Assembly (NCBI RefSeq): GCF_000466385.1 | Contig: NZ_KE952853.1 | Location: 1-43,812, forward strand | DNA: 43,812 nucleotides | Direction of reading: 5' to 3' | Source of the DNA: Aneurinibacillus aneurinilyticus ATCC 12856 | GTDB taxonomy: Bacteria; Bacillota; Bacilli; Aneurinibacillales; Aneurinibacillaceae | Shown here: positions 15,682-24,149 of the stretch, in pieces | Numbering within the stretch: the stretch's first letter is position 1 | Layout: each line of letters starts with the position of its first letter | Notes under the pieces: model-generated | Told to the model about the DNA's origin: nothing | The model's database searches: none | Seen by the model: only the letters and a program-made list of their open reading frames with translations | Made by a program: the position numbers and the translations under genes

Positions 15682-15865
15682 TATGGTGCCTTCTTCATGG
15701 CAGGTCTCCTGGCTTACGGATCGCAGCTTCCCTTTCCCTTCCCATTCCATGAAGATGGAACAGTGGTTTACAAGAGTCGCTTCCCGTTTACAGTGGCGGG
15801 ACCGCACCGGACTTTCACCGGACTTCCCTTTTAAGCATGTAAAATGATAAGTTACATGCACCATA
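15682..15865 (-). ncRNA. Cobalamin riboswitch 1 (ahead of orf59-acuA)
   Basis: The minus strand has a closing P1 of 8 bp (TATGGTGC 15858-15865 with GCACCATA 15682-15689), then AAAAGGGAA, GTGAAAGTCCGGTGCGGTCC-type core, CCCGCCACTGTAA, and an exact B12 box AAGCCAGGAGACCTGCC. All hallmark blocks of the adenosylcobalamin riboswitch are in order. It begins only 23 nt after the btuF stop and is followed by a terminator and orf59. No clear promoter is visible between btuF and it, so it may act on read-through transcripts as a second gate in the same operon. Confidence 0.95.
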
Positions 15866-15888
15866 AAGCGATATATGAAGTTGTCTAT

Positions 15889-16902
15889 TTACTTTTTAAA
15901 CTTATCAGGATAGAATCCTTTGGCCAGCATTTCTAATGCATAAGGCGCCCGGATACCTTCAGCTGCTGCTGAGAGGGGAAGAATGATGAATCTTTTATTT
16001 TTAATCGCCGAGATATCGGAAAGCTCCTTTTTGGCCAGCAATAAATCTCTTTTTTGCTCTACCGTTTTATCTCCATAATCAACGATTACAATAACCTCTG
16101 GATTACGATTTATGACTTCCTCCCAGCTTACATCCGTCCATCCCTGCTGTATGTCGTCAAATATGTTTTTTCCGCCTACCATGCTTATAAGCTTCGTCAT
16201 ATAGTTGTTTGCTGCGGTCTTCGCTTTATCGTCTCCATTATCGTAAATGAAAACACGTAACGGCTTTTCAATTGGACCAATTCGTTTTGTAATCTGTTCA
16301 ATATCCTGCTTCATCTTGCCGATGACTGCATTCGCCTTTGCTTCAACATTAAAAATTCGACCAATAGTATGAATATCTTTATAAACATCCTCTAAATCAG
16401 GCGCCGCCATAGTAGAGGATTCCTGAACGTATGTCTTAATTCCGCTCTCTGATAATTCCTGTACTGTTCCCAATGACTTCTCTGTAAAGGCGCTTCTCCA
16501 GCCAGCATAGGCAAAATCGGGCCCTGTCGCCATAAATACCTCCTTGGAAGGGTACTTGTCTGACAGTACAGGGATTTTCGAATATGCATCCTGGAACTCA
16601 GGCAGAATTTTATCGTCAAGATAAGCGGTACCTACCATAGAATCCTGCAATCCCAAAGCAAGCATAATCTCGGTTACATGCTGATTCAACGTAACGGCCC
16701 GCTTCGGAGGTTCGGTAAAGGTTACCGTCTGTCCCATATTGTTTATGACTACTTTTTCATAAGGCTTCGTGTCCTTTGCAGCAGCCTTATTCCCGGTTGT
16801 ATCAGCAGGCTGGGCTTTGTCCCCTGTACTACCGCAGGAAGATAGAATGATCATTATGAACAAAAGCATATATACAAAAGAAAGCTTATGTATCATTTTC
16901 AT
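15889..16902 (-). CDS. btuF: Cobalamin (B12) ABC transporter substrate-binding lipoprotein, BtuF-like
   Basis: 337 residues. Lipoprotein signal with lipobox LSSC (Cys23), a linker, then a periplasmic-binding-protein type III fold (PF01497 type) from about residue 50: TEPPKRAVTLNQHVTEIMLALG, DVYKDIHTIGRIFNVE and NPEVIVIVDYGDK. It captures a corrinoid outside the membrane and passes it to the BtuCD channel. The ligand is inferred from the riboswitches flanking the operon. On sequence alone the protein could be a siderophore binder. TGAGGAG lies 8 nt before the ATG. It is last of btuC-btuD-btuF, 91 nt after btuD. Confidence 0.85.
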   Translation of the reverse strand: MKMIHKLSFVYMLLFIMIILSSCGSTGDKAQPADTTGNKAAAKDTKPYEKVVINNMGQTVTFTEPPKRAVTLNQHVTEIMLALGLQDSMVGTAYLDDKILPEFQDAYSKIPVLSDKYPSKEVFMATGPDFAYAGWRSAFTEKSLGTVQELSESGIKTYVQESSTMAAPDLEDVYKDIHTIGRIFNVEAKANAVIGKMKQDIEQITKRIGPIEKPLRVFIYDNGDDKAKTAANNYMTKLISMVGGKNIFDDIQQGWTDVSWEEVINRNPEVIVIVDYGDKTVEQKRDLLLAKKELSDISAIKNKRFIILPLSAAAEGIRAPYALEMLAKGFYPDKFKK

Positions 16903-16993
16903 ACGTAAAACTCCTCACCCTCTTAAAAATTGTGTATATTTCTGATTCGAGCGGATAAAGTGAAGCTTTCACCAATAGAGGCTCTATCACCCA

Positions 16994-17758
16994 TTAAGAG
17001 TGGGATAAAAAGATCACATGCGGCTTTCCAGTTACAGGATGGATCACAATATCGGTTTCTACCCTAAATACCTCTCTCAGCACTTCACAGGTCAAGACGT
17101 CCTCCGGTGTGCCCTTTGCAACAATCTGTCCATCCCGCATAACATACAAATAGTCACAATAAACCGAAGCAAGATTCAAATCATGCAGGGATGCCAGAAC
17201 GGTAATATCGAGATTCTTAAGCAGCTCCAGCAATTGAAGCTGGTAACGAATATCCAGATGGTTCGTCGGTTCATCGAGAATGATGGCCTCCGCCTGCTGA
17301 GCAAGCGCTCTTGCAATAAGGACGCGTTGCTTCTCTCCTCCAGATAAGTTCATAAAGCTTCGTTCCGCATATTCTTTCATACCGACACGCAGTAGTGCCT
17401 GATCCACAATCGCCCGGTCTTCATCCGTATCCGATTCAAATGCCTGCTTATGCGGTGTACGACCCATCGCTACCATTTCCTCAACCGAAAAATCAAATGT
17501 CTGGGACGCTTCCTGACTGACTACGGCCATTCGTTGGAAAACGTAGCGGGAAGGCAGTTGGTACAGGTTTTTCCCGTCCAGTTCAACACCGCCTTCATCC
17601 GGCTGCAAAACGCGGTACAGCGTTTTGAGCAGGGTTGACTTGCCGCTGCCATTCGGTCCAATAATACCAACAAATTGCCCCTTGAAAACCCGCAGGGAAA
17701 TATCCTTGATAATCGGCTTTTGCAGTATGCTAAGGGAGACATCTTCCATTGTCAGCAT
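16994..17758 (-). CDS. btuD: Cobalamin ABC transporter ATPase, BtuD-like
   Basis: 254 residues from ATG 17758, set by GGAGGG and by a one-base overlap with the btuC stop (TAATG). A longer upstream frame is not needed. Walker A GPNGSGKST (34-42), Q-loop SQE (81-83), signature LSGGE (138-142) and Walker B IILDEP (159-164) are all intact, followed by the switch His in ASLHDLNLA. FecE/BtuD family. It powers corrinoid import with BtuC and BtuF. Translationally coupled to btuC. Confidence 0.92.
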   Translation of the reverse strand: MLTMEDVSLSILQKPIIKDISLRVFKGQFVGIIGPNGSGKSTLLKTLYRVLQPDEGGVELDGKNLYQLPSRYVFQRMAVVSQEASQTFDFSVEEMVAMGRTPHKQAFESDTDEDRAIVDQALLRVGMKEYAERSFMNLSGGEKQRVLIARALAQQAEAIILDEPTNHLDIRYQLQLLELLKNLDITVLASLHDLNLASVYCDYLYVMRDGQIVAKGTPEDVLTCEVLREVFRVETDIVIHPVTGKPHVIFLSHS

Positions 17759-18873
17759 TATCGATTCCCTCCTCCGAAAGAATAGGCGCTCCGCCTGAGC
17801 AGCCAGATGAAGAATGGTCCACCGCATAATGCCGTTACTACTCCGACCGGTAATTCCTGGGGAGCTAGTACCAATCGGGCAAGCACGTCTGCCCATATCG
17901 CCATAATTGCCCCGAACAATGCACTTACCGGAAGAACCCTCCTATGATCAGAACCAACAACAAAACGTGCGATATGGGGAGTGATTAAGCCGATAAACCC
18001 AATGGCACCGCTCACGGCCACCATTGCTCCTGTTAGCAGCGAGAGAACAATAACCAATACCTTCCGAAAGGCGTCCGTGTTTATGCCAAGGGTTGTAGCT
18101 GTTTCCTCTCCCATTAACAAGGCATTCAGGGAACGACGCCGAACTAGCAAAAACACATATCCGACAAACACAACAAAACCCGGTATAACAAGATTTCCCC
18201 ATCTTGCTCCAGAGAAGCTGCCCATCATCCAAAACATGGCATCCCGAATTCCTTTCTCATTCGGTGCCATCATCACAATAAGGCTGGTAACAGCAGATAA
18301 AATCATTGATATGGACACTCCAGCCAGAAGCAAGCGCGTAGCATTCATTCTCCCTCCAACCTGAGCAAGAATGTATACGACAGCTATGGAAGAAAGGGCC
18401 CCCAGAAAGGCTCCAATCGACAAAGCATATTGACCTAGAAACGAGAACGCGCCAAAGAGGATGACGAGCGTAGCGGCAACAGAAGCTCCAGATGAAACGC
18501 CGAGGATATACGGATCAGCGAGCGAATTACGCACCAGTGCCTGTATCACCACTCCGACGACGGCAAGGCCGGCCCCAACTACGGCACCCAATAATACACG
18601 CGGAAGCCGAATATCCCAAATAATGTTTTCTTGCGCTTTGCTCCAATCCGCCTCGATCCTATCTCCCATAAACGGAAAGTGTGACAGTATAATTTTCCAC
18701 ACTGTTAGAGGGGAAATGGGGACAGGACCAAGCATAACAGCCAGCGTTATCGTTAATAGAAGAATACCTGTAAGCGATAGAAGAATGAGCCGCAGCCATA
18801 GCTTTTGCATGCGGAAAGACGCTCCCGTTCTTCTGAAAGTCTGTATGATCTTCATGCTGTATGCATTCCTCAT
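17758..18873 (-). CDS. btuC: Cobalamin ABC transporter permease, BtuC-like (FecCD family)
   Basis: 371 residues from ATG 18873, chosen because AAGGAG sits 8 nt upstream. Frames extending further would run into the riboswitch terminator. About 9-10 membrane helices. FecCD hallmarks are visible: RLPRVLLGAVVGAGLAVVGVVIQ, NSLADPYILGVSSGA, GAIGFIGLITPHIARFVVG and ELPVGVVTALCGGPFFIWLL. It forms the membrane channel for corrinoid with BtuD. First gene after cobalamin riboswitch 2, so expected to be off when adenosylcobalamin is plentiful. Confidence 0.9.
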   Translation of the reverse strand: MRNAYSMKIIQTFRRTGASFRMQKLWLRLILLSLTGILLLTITLAVMLGPVPISPLTVWKIILSHFPFMGDRIEADWSKAQENIIWDIRLPRVLLGAVVGAGLAVVGVVIQALVRNSLADPYILGVSSGASVAATLVILFGAFSFLGQYALSIGAFLGALSSIAVVYILAQVGGRMNATRLLLAGVSISMILSAVTSLIVMMAPNEKGIRDAMFWMMGSFSGARWGNLVIPGFVVFVGYVFLLVRRRSLNALLMGEETATTLGINTDAFRKVLVIVLSLLTGAMVAVSGAIGFIGLITPHIARFVVGSDHRRVLPVSALFGAIMAIWADVLARLVLAPQELPVGVVTALCGGPFFIWLLRRSAYSFGGGNR

Positions 18874-18902
18874 GTACCATGCTCCTTGGATGCTAATGAT
18901 AT

Positions 18903-18932
18903 AAAAAAGCCCCGTCCTGACGGATAGGGCTT
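18903..18932 (-). terminator. Expression-platform terminator of the btuC leader
   Basis: Minus strand AAGCCC-TAT-CCGTC-AG-GACGG-GGCTT followed by TTTTTT, located between riboswitch 2 and the btuC start. Fits transcription attenuation by cobalamin. Confidence 0.85.
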
Positions 18933-19034
18933 GCGTACAATTCGCAGACAACAGGTATATAGAATAAACTGTTATTCCACTCTTCGTACACCTTTCCTTT
19001 CCGCGAAGGTTTTTCTGGTGTAAGCAAGCTAGGT

Positions 19035-19195
19035 AGGTCTCCTGGCTTCCGGATCATCGCACTCTCCCGTCTTCCCCGATTATCCAATCGAGTGACATGT
19101 CAATGAAAGAGAACTCCTCGTTTACAGTGGCGGGACCGCTCGGGATTTGCACCCGATTCCCTGTTACCCCTTGCCTTTGCAAGGGCACCTGGCTG
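19035..19195 (-). ncRNA. Cobalamin riboswitch 2 (btuCDF leader)
   Basis: The minus strand has AACAGGGAATCGGGTGCAAA, GAGCGGTCCCGCCACTGTAA and a B12 box GAAGCCAGGAGACCTACC, with one deviation (A for G) from the usual CCTGCC. Block order and spacing fit a cobalamin riboswitch. The exact 5' edge is uncertain because P1 pairing is imperfect by eye. It is followed by the terminator at 18903-18932 and btuC. Confidence 0.93.
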
Positions 19196-19328
19196 CACAT
19201 ATGAAAATATTGTTACTTCTAGGATATAATACAATGGGCTTTTAAGCCACATCTTTCTTCCATTCGATTTGTAGTATTAGTATTAACCTTAACACTCTGC
19301 GCTTCGTCCCCTGTACCTGCTTCTTATT

Positions 19329-19380
19329 AAAAAGGACTGAATTGGCCAGCATTATGATACAACGCTGCCTTCTTCAGTCC
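19329..19380 (-). terminator. potD terminator
   Basis: Outer stem GGACTGAA (19334-19341) with TTCAGTCC (19373-19380) plus an inner GGCAGC/GCTGGCC pairing, followed by TTTTTAATAA on the minus strand. Confidence 0.75.
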
Positions 19381-19398
19381 GTCTATTTATTGTCTATC

Positions 19399-20472
19399 CT
19401 ATTTTTTATGCATTTTAAATTCAAGAAACAGCTCATTGTAATGGGAAAGCATTCTTTTTCCGAGGTTCTCATACACCTCGAGCTTTTTGGTCACTTCCGG
19501 GTCCGGATAAAACCGTTCATCTCCGGCAATTTCTTCCGGCAAATACTCCAGCGCCTTTTCGTTCGGTGTAGAATAACCGACGTACTCAGCGTTTTGTGCC
19601 GCATGTTCGGGGTTCAGCATGAAGTTAATGAATTGATGGGCGCCTTCCAGATTTTTCGCTGTCTTTGGAATCACCATATTATCAAACCACAAGTTTGATC
19701 CTTCCTCAGGCACCACATAATCAAGCTTTTCATTTTCCTTCATAATCTCGGAGGCATCTCCAGACCAGACAACCCCGACCGCAGCCTCTTCGTTCGCCAA
19801 CAGCATTTTAATTTCGTCACCAACAATGGCTTTTACGTTAGGCGTAAGCGTACTGAGCTTCCGTTTTGCTTCTTGCAGATGCGCCTCATCTGTATCATTT
19901 AATGAATAATGGAGACTATTTAAGCCCATTCCTATTACCTCGCGCGCACCGTCCACAAGCAAAATTTGGTTGCGCAAACTCTCATCCCATAAATCATTCC
20001 AGCTTGTCGGTTTTTTGCCATGAAGCATATCCGGATTATACACGATTCCTACAGTACCCCAGAAATAAGGAATCGAGTATGTATTCTTTTTATCAAACGA
20101 TAAATCCATAAAGCGCGGATTAATATATTTTAAGTTTGGCAGCTTCGTATGGTCCAACGGAAGCAGCAGATTTTCTTCTTTCATTTTGCTAATCGCATAT
20201 TCTGAAGGAATCGCCACATCGAAAGTGGTTCCTCCTTGGGCGATTTTTGTCATCATGGCTTCGTTTGAATCAAACGTTTGATAAATGACTTTAATACCGC
20301 TCTCTTTCTCAAATTGCTTGATTAAATCGGGATCGATGTAATCTCCCCAATTATAGATTGTTAGCGTATTTTTTCCTGAGTAGCCTTGCGTCGAATTCAG
20401 AAGAGATACGACATACATCAGGGCAAAAGAAACGATAAAAACCAAAAGAAACATACGAACAAGCTGTTTCAT
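19399..20472 (-). CDS. potD: Spermidine/putrescine-binding protein PotD
   Basis: 357 residues. The N-terminal hydrophobic stretch (about 5-25) is followed by a type II periplasmic-binding fold typical of PotD/PotF: TLTIYNWGDYIDPDLIKQFE, FDVAIPSEYAISKM, SIPYFWGTVGIVYNP, GVVWSGDASEIM and LWFDNMVIPKTAKN. It captures polyamines for PotABC. There is no lipobox Cys after the hydrophobic segment (VVSLLNSTQGYSG), so it is probably held by an uncleaved N-terminal helix rather than a lipid. It overlaps potC by 4 nt (ATGA) and is last in the operon. Confidence 0.92.
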   Translation of the reverse strand: MKQLVRMFLLVFIVSFALMYVVSLLNSTQGYSGKNTLTIYNWGDYIDPDLIKQFEKESGIKVIYQTFDSNEAMMTKIAQGGTTFDVAIPSEYAISKMKEENLLLPLDHTKLPNLKYINPRFMDLSFDKKNTYSIPYFWGTVGIVYNPDMLHGKKPTSWNDLWDESLRNQILLVDGAREVIGMGLNSLHYSLNDTDEAHLQEAKRKLSTLTPNVKAIVGDEIKMLLANEEAAVGVVWSGDASEIMKENEKLDYVVPEEGSNLWFDNMVIPKTAKNLEGAHQFINFMLNPEHAAQNAEYVGYSTPNEKALEYLPEEIAGDERFYPDPEVTKKLEVYENLGKRMLSHYNELFLEFKMHKK

Positions 20473-21272
20473 TTTCTAACCCCCATTCCTTTGGAGCGGC
20501 TGCCTTTCTGATTAATAAAGTAATAGCCGATCACAAGCACAATGGTAAATAAGAATAGGAGCGTAGATAAAGCGTTAACCGATAAAGAAATCCCCTGCCG
20601 TGCCCGTGAATAAATTTCGACAGATAATGTAGAGAAGCCATTTCCTGTAACAAAGAAGGTCACCGCAAAATCATCGAGCGAATACGTAAGGGCCATAAAG
20701 AAGCCGGCAAAAATTCCTGGCGTGATAAAAGGCAAAATAACCTTCGATAGAACATCCCAGCGACTTGCTCCCAGATCCCGTGCCGCATCAATCAGCGTTG
20801 GGCTCATCTCCTGCAATTTCGGCAGCACCATAATGACTACAATCGGCACACTGAATGCAATATGGGAAAGCAGTACCGAAGCAAATCCGAGCTTAATTCC
20901 AATAATGGTAAATAAAATCAAGAACGACGCCCCGATAATAACGTCAGGACTTACAATCAGTACGTTATTCAGCGTAAGCAACGTATTTTTTACCTGTCGT
21001 CTTCTGACATACATGATCGCCAGCGCTCCCAACACACCTAAAATGGTGGAAATAGCCGCCGATAGAAGCGCAATAACAAACGTGTTCAAAACGATAATTA
21101 ATAACCGTGTATCATGGAACACTTCTTTATACCACTCAAGCGTAAAGCCTTCAAAATCGTGCATGGAACCGCCACTGTTGAAGGAGTAATACATTAAATA
21201 GAAAATCGGAGCGTATAAGATGATAAAGACGATGAACAAGTAAATATTCGAGAGCTTTCCATTTCTTTTCAT
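20469..21272 (-). CDS. potC: Spermidine/putrescine permease PotC
   Basis: 267 residues, six membrane helices of the MetI-like permease fold with the EAA-type loop [27 protein letters not shown] coupling to the ATPase. N-terminal LSNIYLFIVFIILYAPIFYLMYYSFN is typical of PotC. With PotB it forms the polyamine channel. It follows potB by 10 nt and overlaps potD by 4 nt. Confidence 0.92.
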   Translation of the reverse strand: MKRNGKLSNIYLFIVFIILYAPIFYLMYYSFNSGGSMHDFEGFTLEWYKEVFHDTRLLIIVLNTFVIALLSAAISTILGVLGALAIMYVRRRQVKNTLLTLNNVLIVSPDVIIGASFLILFTIIGIKLGFASVLLSHIAFSVPIVVIMVLPKLQEMSPTLIDAARDLGASRWDVLSKVILPFITPGIFAGFFMALTYSLDDFAVTFFVTGNGFSTLSVEIYSRARQGISLSVNALSTLLFLFTIVLVIGYYFINQKGSRSKGMGVRK

Positions 21273-21282
21273 ACTACACCCC

Positions 21283-22074
21283 TCACTTCCGATTTCCTGT
21301 TAGAATCATGATGATCGCCATCGCAATAATAAGGAACACGGCAATGGTTGATCCCATGCCCCAATCCTGCGTAACGAGAAAATGCTGTTCAATTGCCGTA
21401 CCAAGCGTAATAACGCGGTTTCCTGCAATCAAGCGGGTAATCATAAATAAAGATAATGCCGGGATAAAAACCGCCTGACAGCCTGATTTCACGCCATCCA
21501 GTGTTAGCGGGAAAACCACGCGTCGAAATGTTGTCCATGCCGATGCCCCAAGATCACGCGCTGCGTCGATAAAGGAAGGATTCAACTCTTCCAATGAATT
21601 GAAAATGGGCAATATCATAAACGGAATGAAAATGTACACCGAGACGAAAACAAAACTGAAATCGGTAAACAATATTTGCTGCGTTCCGATTCCGAACACT
21701 TCCAGCAACGCATTCGCCGGTCCGTATGTACCAAAAATACCGAGAAAAGCATACGCTTTAAGCAACAAATTAATCCATGATGGCAAAATAATAAGCAGCA
21801 GCCATAGTTGCTTGTGCTTTGTTCTTGTCAGCAAATAGGCAGTCGGATAAGCAATAAGCAAAGAAAAAGCCGTAATTAAAAAAGCATACCAGAACGAACT
21901 TACCGTCATCTTCAAATAGACCGGCGTGAAAAACTTCTCGTAATTCTCGAACGTAAACTGGCCTTCAACATTAAAAAAAGAATAATAAAGAACAAGGAGA
22001 ACCGGCGCAATAACAAACAGGACAATCCATAAAACGTACGGGATGAGATAAATATTGCGTGTTTTATTGTCCAT
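21283..22074 (-). CDS. potB: Spermidine/putrescine permease PotB
   Basis: 263 residues from ATG 22074, where GAGGG lies 5 nt upstream. A longer frame reaches far into potA and is unlikely. Six membrane helices and the cytoplasmic loop [23 protein letters not shown]. The start [20 protein letters not shown] gives a proper first helix. The gene overlaps the potA stop by 11 nt, so translation is coupled. Confidence 0.92.
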   Translation of the reverse strand: MDNKTRNIYLIPYVLWIVLFVIAPVLLVLYYSFFNVEGQFTFENYEKFFTPVYLKMTVSSFWYAFLITAFSLLIAYPTAYLLTRTKHKQLWLLLIILPSWINLLLKAYAFLGIFGTYGPANALLEVFGIGTQQILFTDFSFVFVSVYIFIPFMILPIFNSLEELNPSFIDAARDLGASAWTTFRRVVFPLTLDGVKSGCQAVFIPALSLFMITRLIAGNRVITLGTAIEQHFLVTQDWGMGSTIAVFLIIAMAIIMILTGNRK

Positions 22075-23170
22075 GGCTGCCCTCATCGTACGCTTCAAGA
22101 CGCTTATCGAACTCTTCTTCCGTTTCTCCAAAACGCATAACATGAATGGCCTCCGGATCAAAATAAAGGCCTATCTCATCGCCAACCGTAGCTTTTTTCG
22201 TTGAATGAACAAGCCATTCGTTTCCTTCCGCATCATAGCAACAAATCTCATAGTGAACACCGCGGAAAAGCTGGGAATCGACACGCACCTGAAGCTTTCC
22301 TTGCTCACGTCCGGTAATCTCCAAATCCTCGGGACGAATTACGATTTCGATTGGCTCGTTTGGATCAAAGCCCTGATCTACGCATTCAAACTGTTTGCCG
22401 TCAAACTCTACTAGGAAGTCTTTAATCATCTTACCTGGAATAATGTTGGATTCTCCAATAAAATCCGCAACAAAGCGATTAATCGGCTCATCATAAATAT
22501 CCGTTGGGGTTCCACTCTGCTGGATTTTCCCTTTATTCAAGACAAAAATCTCGTCTGACATAGCCAGCGCCTCTTCCTGATCGTGCGTAACGAAAATAAA
22601 CGTAATACCGAGACGACGCTGCAGCTCCCGCAATTCATACTGCATTTCCGTCCGCAGTTTCAAGTCGAGCGCTGATAACGGTTCATCCAAAAGAATAACC
22701 TCCGGCTCGTTAACAATCGCCCGTGCGATAGCTACGCGCTGGCGTTGCCCACCGGACATTTCCCTAATTTCTCTTGCTTCGTAGCCATCCAGGTTCACAA
22801 AGCGAAGGGCTTCCTTTACCTTCTCACCAATAACGGCATTCTTCATCTTTTTAATGCGCAACCCGAACGCCACATTTTCAAATACGTTTAAATGCGGAAA
22901 CAGCGCATAATCCTGAAATACAGTATTAACCTGACGCTCATTGGCTGGCACATTGTTAATCATTTTTCCGTTAAAATAAATTTTTCCTTCGGATGGCTCC
23001 ATAAAACCGGCAATCAGACGAAGAATGGTCGTTTTTCCACAGCCTGAAGGACCGAGCAAAGTATAGAATTTTCCTCGTTCGATTTCAAAGCTAACATTGT
23101 CCAATACAGCCGGATCATCATCATATTGTTTCGTAACCTGTTCAAAGCGAATAATCGTATGTTCTGACAT
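22064..23170 (-). CDS. potA: Spermidine/putrescine ABC transporter ATPase PotA
   Basis: 368 residues. Walker [10 protein letters not shown] (40-48), Q-loop QDYALFPH, signature MSGGQ (139-143) and Walker B ILLDEP (160-165) are intact. From about 240 a C-terminal TOBE-type regulatory domain follows ([10 protein letters not shown]...), as in PotA/FutC/MalK-like ATPases. It drives polyamine uptake. It starts 24 nt after the regulator gene and is second in the xre-potABCD operon. Confidence 0.94.
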   Translation of the reverse strand: MSEHTIIRFEQVTKQYDDDPAVLDNVSFEIERGKFYTLLGPSGCGKTTILRLIAGFMEPSEGKIYFNGKMINNVPANERQVNTVFQDYALFPHLNVFENVAFGLRIKKMKNAVIGEKVKEALRFVNLDGYEAREIREMSGGQRQRVAIARAIVNEPEVILLDEPLSALDLKLRTEMQYELRELQRRLGITFIFVTHDQEEALAMSDEIFVLNKGKIQQSGTPTDIYDEPINRFVADFIGESNIIPGKMIKDFLVEFDGKQFECVDQGFDPNEPIEIVIRPEDLEITGREQGKLQVRVDSQLFRGVHYEICCYDAEGNEWLVHSTKKATVGDEIGLYFDPEAIHVMRFGETEEEFDKRLEAYDEGSHGQ

Positions 23171-23194
23171 TAATGGCCCCCCTTAACAAATGGG

Positions 23195-23737
23195 TTATAA
23201 ATAAGACTCGGTAGCGACCAGGATCAGCTCTGATGTCCCATCGAAGTCGTTAATAATTTGATGTTCATCTGATGCATGAAAGTAGATAGCCTCCCCGGCT
23301 TTTGCACAATACGTACGCCTGCCAAGCCGTACAATAACGCGTCCGTTCAGTACATAGGCAAACGTTTCAGAAAGAGAGGGCTCAAACTGCTTGAATTCAC
23401 CAGCAGCATGAAGCGTTAGCCGAATCGGTTCCATTTCCTTTTCGTTCGATTCCGGAACGAGCCATTGAATATGATAGCCGCGCTCCTCGTCGACGTAGCC
23501 AGTCTGGTCATCTTCTCCGTATACGACCTTCTGCTCCCGTTCTTCTTCATCGAAGAATTCCTTGGGGGTACAGCCGAGTACTTCAAGAATGCTGAAAAAC
23601 GTTTCAAGTGCAGGAGAGCTTAAGTCACGCTCAAGCTGTGAGATATACCCTTTTGTTAAGTCTGTACGCTCACCGAGTTCTTCTTGTGTCAACCCTTTTT
23701 TCAAACGCAAATTTTTAATCTTTTTTCCGATTTGCAT
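23195..23737 (-). CDS. XRE-cupin transcriptional regulator of the pot operon
   Basis: 180 residues from ATG 23737, with GAGGAG 6 nt upstream; ATG 23740 gives only 3-nt spacing. N-terminal lambda-repressor-type HTH (about 5-60: IKNLRLKKGLTQEELGERTDLTKGYISQLER) and a C-terminal cupin barrel (about 95-180: ESLSETFAYVLNGRVIVRLG-like strands and GEAIYFHASDEHQIIND). PuuR/SinR-like cupin regulators sense polyamines or related ligands. The gene is co-directional with and 24 nt upstream of potA, and a 12-bp palindrome lies just downstream of its promoter. Local autoregulation is inferred. Confidence 0.9.
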   Translation of the reverse strand: MQIGKKIKNLRLKKGLTQEELGERTDLTKGYISQLERDLSSPALETFFSILEVLGCTPKEFFDEEEREQKVVYGEDDQTGYVDEERGYHIQWLVPESNEKEMEPIRLTLHAAGEFKQFEPSLSETFAYVLNGRVIVRLGRRTYCAKAGEAIYFHASDEHQIINDFDGTSELILVATESYL

Positions 23738-23916
23738 CATATGCTCCTCAGTTTTGTTTAAGAAAAACCTGTGGGCGTTGCCAGTCTTTTTCACCCGTCG
23801 CCCCACGGGGCATAAAGAAAACTTGGCTGGTGCCAAGCTATCGCACAGGCAACATTTGGCATACACCTTACGAGCTTTTCAAATGATACGAAGCGACATA
23901 TTGTTTCTTATCCATT

Positions 23917-23972
23917 AAAATTAAACTTCCAGTTATAAAGTTTAATTTTATAAAACTATAAGTTTACTTTTA
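23917..23972. promoter_or_regulatory. Palindromic operator with a repeated half-site, xre-pot leader
   Basis: Perfect 12-bp inverted repeat AAAATTAAACTT (23917-23928) and AAGTTTAATTTT (23938-23949) with a 9-nt spacer. A further AAGTTTACTTTTA begins at 23960, exactly 22 nt after the second arm. It lies just downstream of the predicted transcription start, which suits repression by the XRE-cupin protein. Confidence 0.55.
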
Positions 23973-23982
23973 ACCCCAGAAT

Positions 23983-24010
23983 ATTATACATGATTGTTGC
24001 AAAACTTCAA
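23983..24010 (-). promoter_or_regulatory. xre-potABCD promoter
   Basis: Minus strand TTGAAG (24005-24010), a 16-nt spacer and a perfect TATAAT (23983-23988). The 240-nt leader that follows carries the palindrome above. Confidence 0.6.
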
Positions 24011-24103
24011 TCAAAAATTTTTATATCAGGAAACGCGCAAAAAGCCGTAACGTATGGACCTACGTCACAGCTATGTATTTAATCACGATCATTTTCTTAA
24101 ACT

Positions 24104-24138
24104 AAAAAAAGACCAACTCATAGCAATATGAGTTGGCC
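24104..24138 (-). terminator. leuA terminator
   Basis: 12-bp stem GACCAACTCATA (24111-24122) with TATGAGTTGGCC (24127-24138), four-base loop, followed by seven T on the minus strand. Confidence 0.88.
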
Positions 24139-24149
24139 CTTTTGACAGA

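Noticed and set aside
15628-15864. A 78-codon minus-strand frame
   Set aside because: It lies entirely within the cobalamin riboswitch, whose RNA blocks explain the sequence.
18461-18904. Plus-strand frame opposite btuC
   Set aside because: Shadow of the BtuC permease.
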